From contig NC_014844.1 in NCBI RefSeq assembly GCF_000176915.2, forward strand, positions 310,001 through 374,000: 64,000 nucleotides of DNA, read 5' to 3'. The translations under genes and the position numbers were made by a program. Position 1 is the first letter of the stretch; the number at the start of each line of letters is the position of its first letter. The stretch is from Pseudodesulfovibrio aespoeensis Aspo-2. Lineage in GTDB: Bacteria; Desulfobacterota; Desulfovibrionia; Desulfovibrionales; Desulfovibrionaceae. The notes beneath the pieces are model-generated. The model searched no databases. It was not told where the DNA came from and saw only the letters and a list, made by a program, of their open reading frames with translations. Of this stretch, positions 63,630 through 64,000 are shown piece by piece.

Positions 63630-64000
63630 CTAATTTGTTTGAGCGTTTGAGGTGTTGAACGGGTACTTCAGCGTCCCGGTCCAGGTGTACGGGACCGCAT
63701 TGGCGTTGTCGGTCCCGCTGACCAGCTTGAAGCCGTTGGCAAAGAACAGCAAAACCGCATTGTCAGTCCCGTCATTGTTGTAGGCATTGACCCCGATGGT
63801 CAGTGTTTCCAGGGCGCAATTGGTGTTGACAAATGGGCCGTCCGCAGACCCGTTGCCCGTGTATGAACCTGCCAGAACCACGGTGCCTCCGGGCACGGCA
63901 GATGCGGACAGCGGAAGAAACCCCTCCGGCGGGGTGTAGGCGAAGCCGGTTGCGCCGAAGTTCATTGTTGTCCCACCGGGGAAGGAGGCAGATGCAGAGT
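63630..64000 (-). CDS. Phage tail-fibre-like protein (C-terminal part, cut by window edge)
   Basis: The frame is open from the right edge to a stop at 63630. The visible end contains TTMNFGATGFAYTPPEGFLP, typical of the SPRY-like C-terminal domains of phage tail fibres, followed by a Gly/Asn/Thr-rich beta segment. The gene continues beyond 64000; the ATG at 63965 is internal. It probably codes a receptor-binding part of the virion. Confidence 0.8.
   Translation of the reverse strand, partial: SASASFPGGTTMNFGATGFAYTPPEGFLPLSASAVPGGTVVLAGSYTGNGSADGPFVNTNCALETLTIGVNAYNNDGTDNAVLLFFANGFKLVSGTDNANAVPYTWTGTLKYPFNTSNAQTN

Overview
This window looks like a chromosomal segment of a marine-type Desulfovibrionaceae bacterium (Desulfovibrio or Pseudodesulfovibrio-like). 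The evidence is the high G+C coding DNA, a periplasmic two-subunit [FeFe] hydrogenase with a Tat-signal small subunit, the HydE/HydF/HydG maturases grouped with an aspartate ammonia-lyase, a fused IspDF, and a very large FecR-type RTX adhesin. The taxon is inferred from gene content; no rRNA is present.

Layout. Positions 1-6200 carry housekeeping and envelope genes on the + strand: an exported protein, radA, pgi, a sensor kinase, an all-helical unknown and a LysM lipoprotein. Positions 6300-9060 are a small remnant of integrated DNA: a frameshifted tyrosine recombinase, an excisionase-like HTH protein, and a second integrase of the Integrase_1 type with strong stem-loops beside it. Positions 9900-15005 hold a nickel/peptide-type ABC importer (nikABCDE) behind a NikR-like operator. 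On the opposite strand, 15027-23046 form a hydrogenase locus: hydA, hydB, a TM1266-type regulator, hydG, aspA, an unrecognised 210-aa protein, hydE and hydF. An A/T-rich motif is shared by the hydA and regulator-hydGEF upstream regions.

Positions 24200-33150 hold an AraC regulator, two DMT exporters, a WbuC-like cupin, a GNAT enzyme, a deacetylase-like protein, a radical SAM-TPR fusion and two glycosyltransferases. Positions 33380-39520 hold tRNA-Met(CAT), a Nif3-family gene, a zinc-ribbon protein, RNase P RNA, ispDF, an unknown protein and cysS.

From about 41140 to 58850 a podovirus-like (T7/BPP-1-type) head module lies on the minus strand: scaffold-like protein, Bbp19-like protein, portal, terminase and small membrane proteins. 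It is decayed and interrupted. A 120-bp dispersed repeat cuts one gene, an ISAs1-like transposase has a frameshift, and about 10 kb of non-phage DNA encodes a 2107-aa RTX adhesin and a convergent 669-aa Gly-rich/Asx-rich protein of unknown type. A TPR lipoprotein is inserted on the other strand. Ordinary genes follow (dus, cyclase, EamA, slyX, cupin). Phage tail genes reappear at 63180 and run off the right edge.

Two dispersed intergenic repeat families occur: a 120-bp palindromic element (three full copies and one degenerate) and a 137-142-bp hairpin element (two copies).
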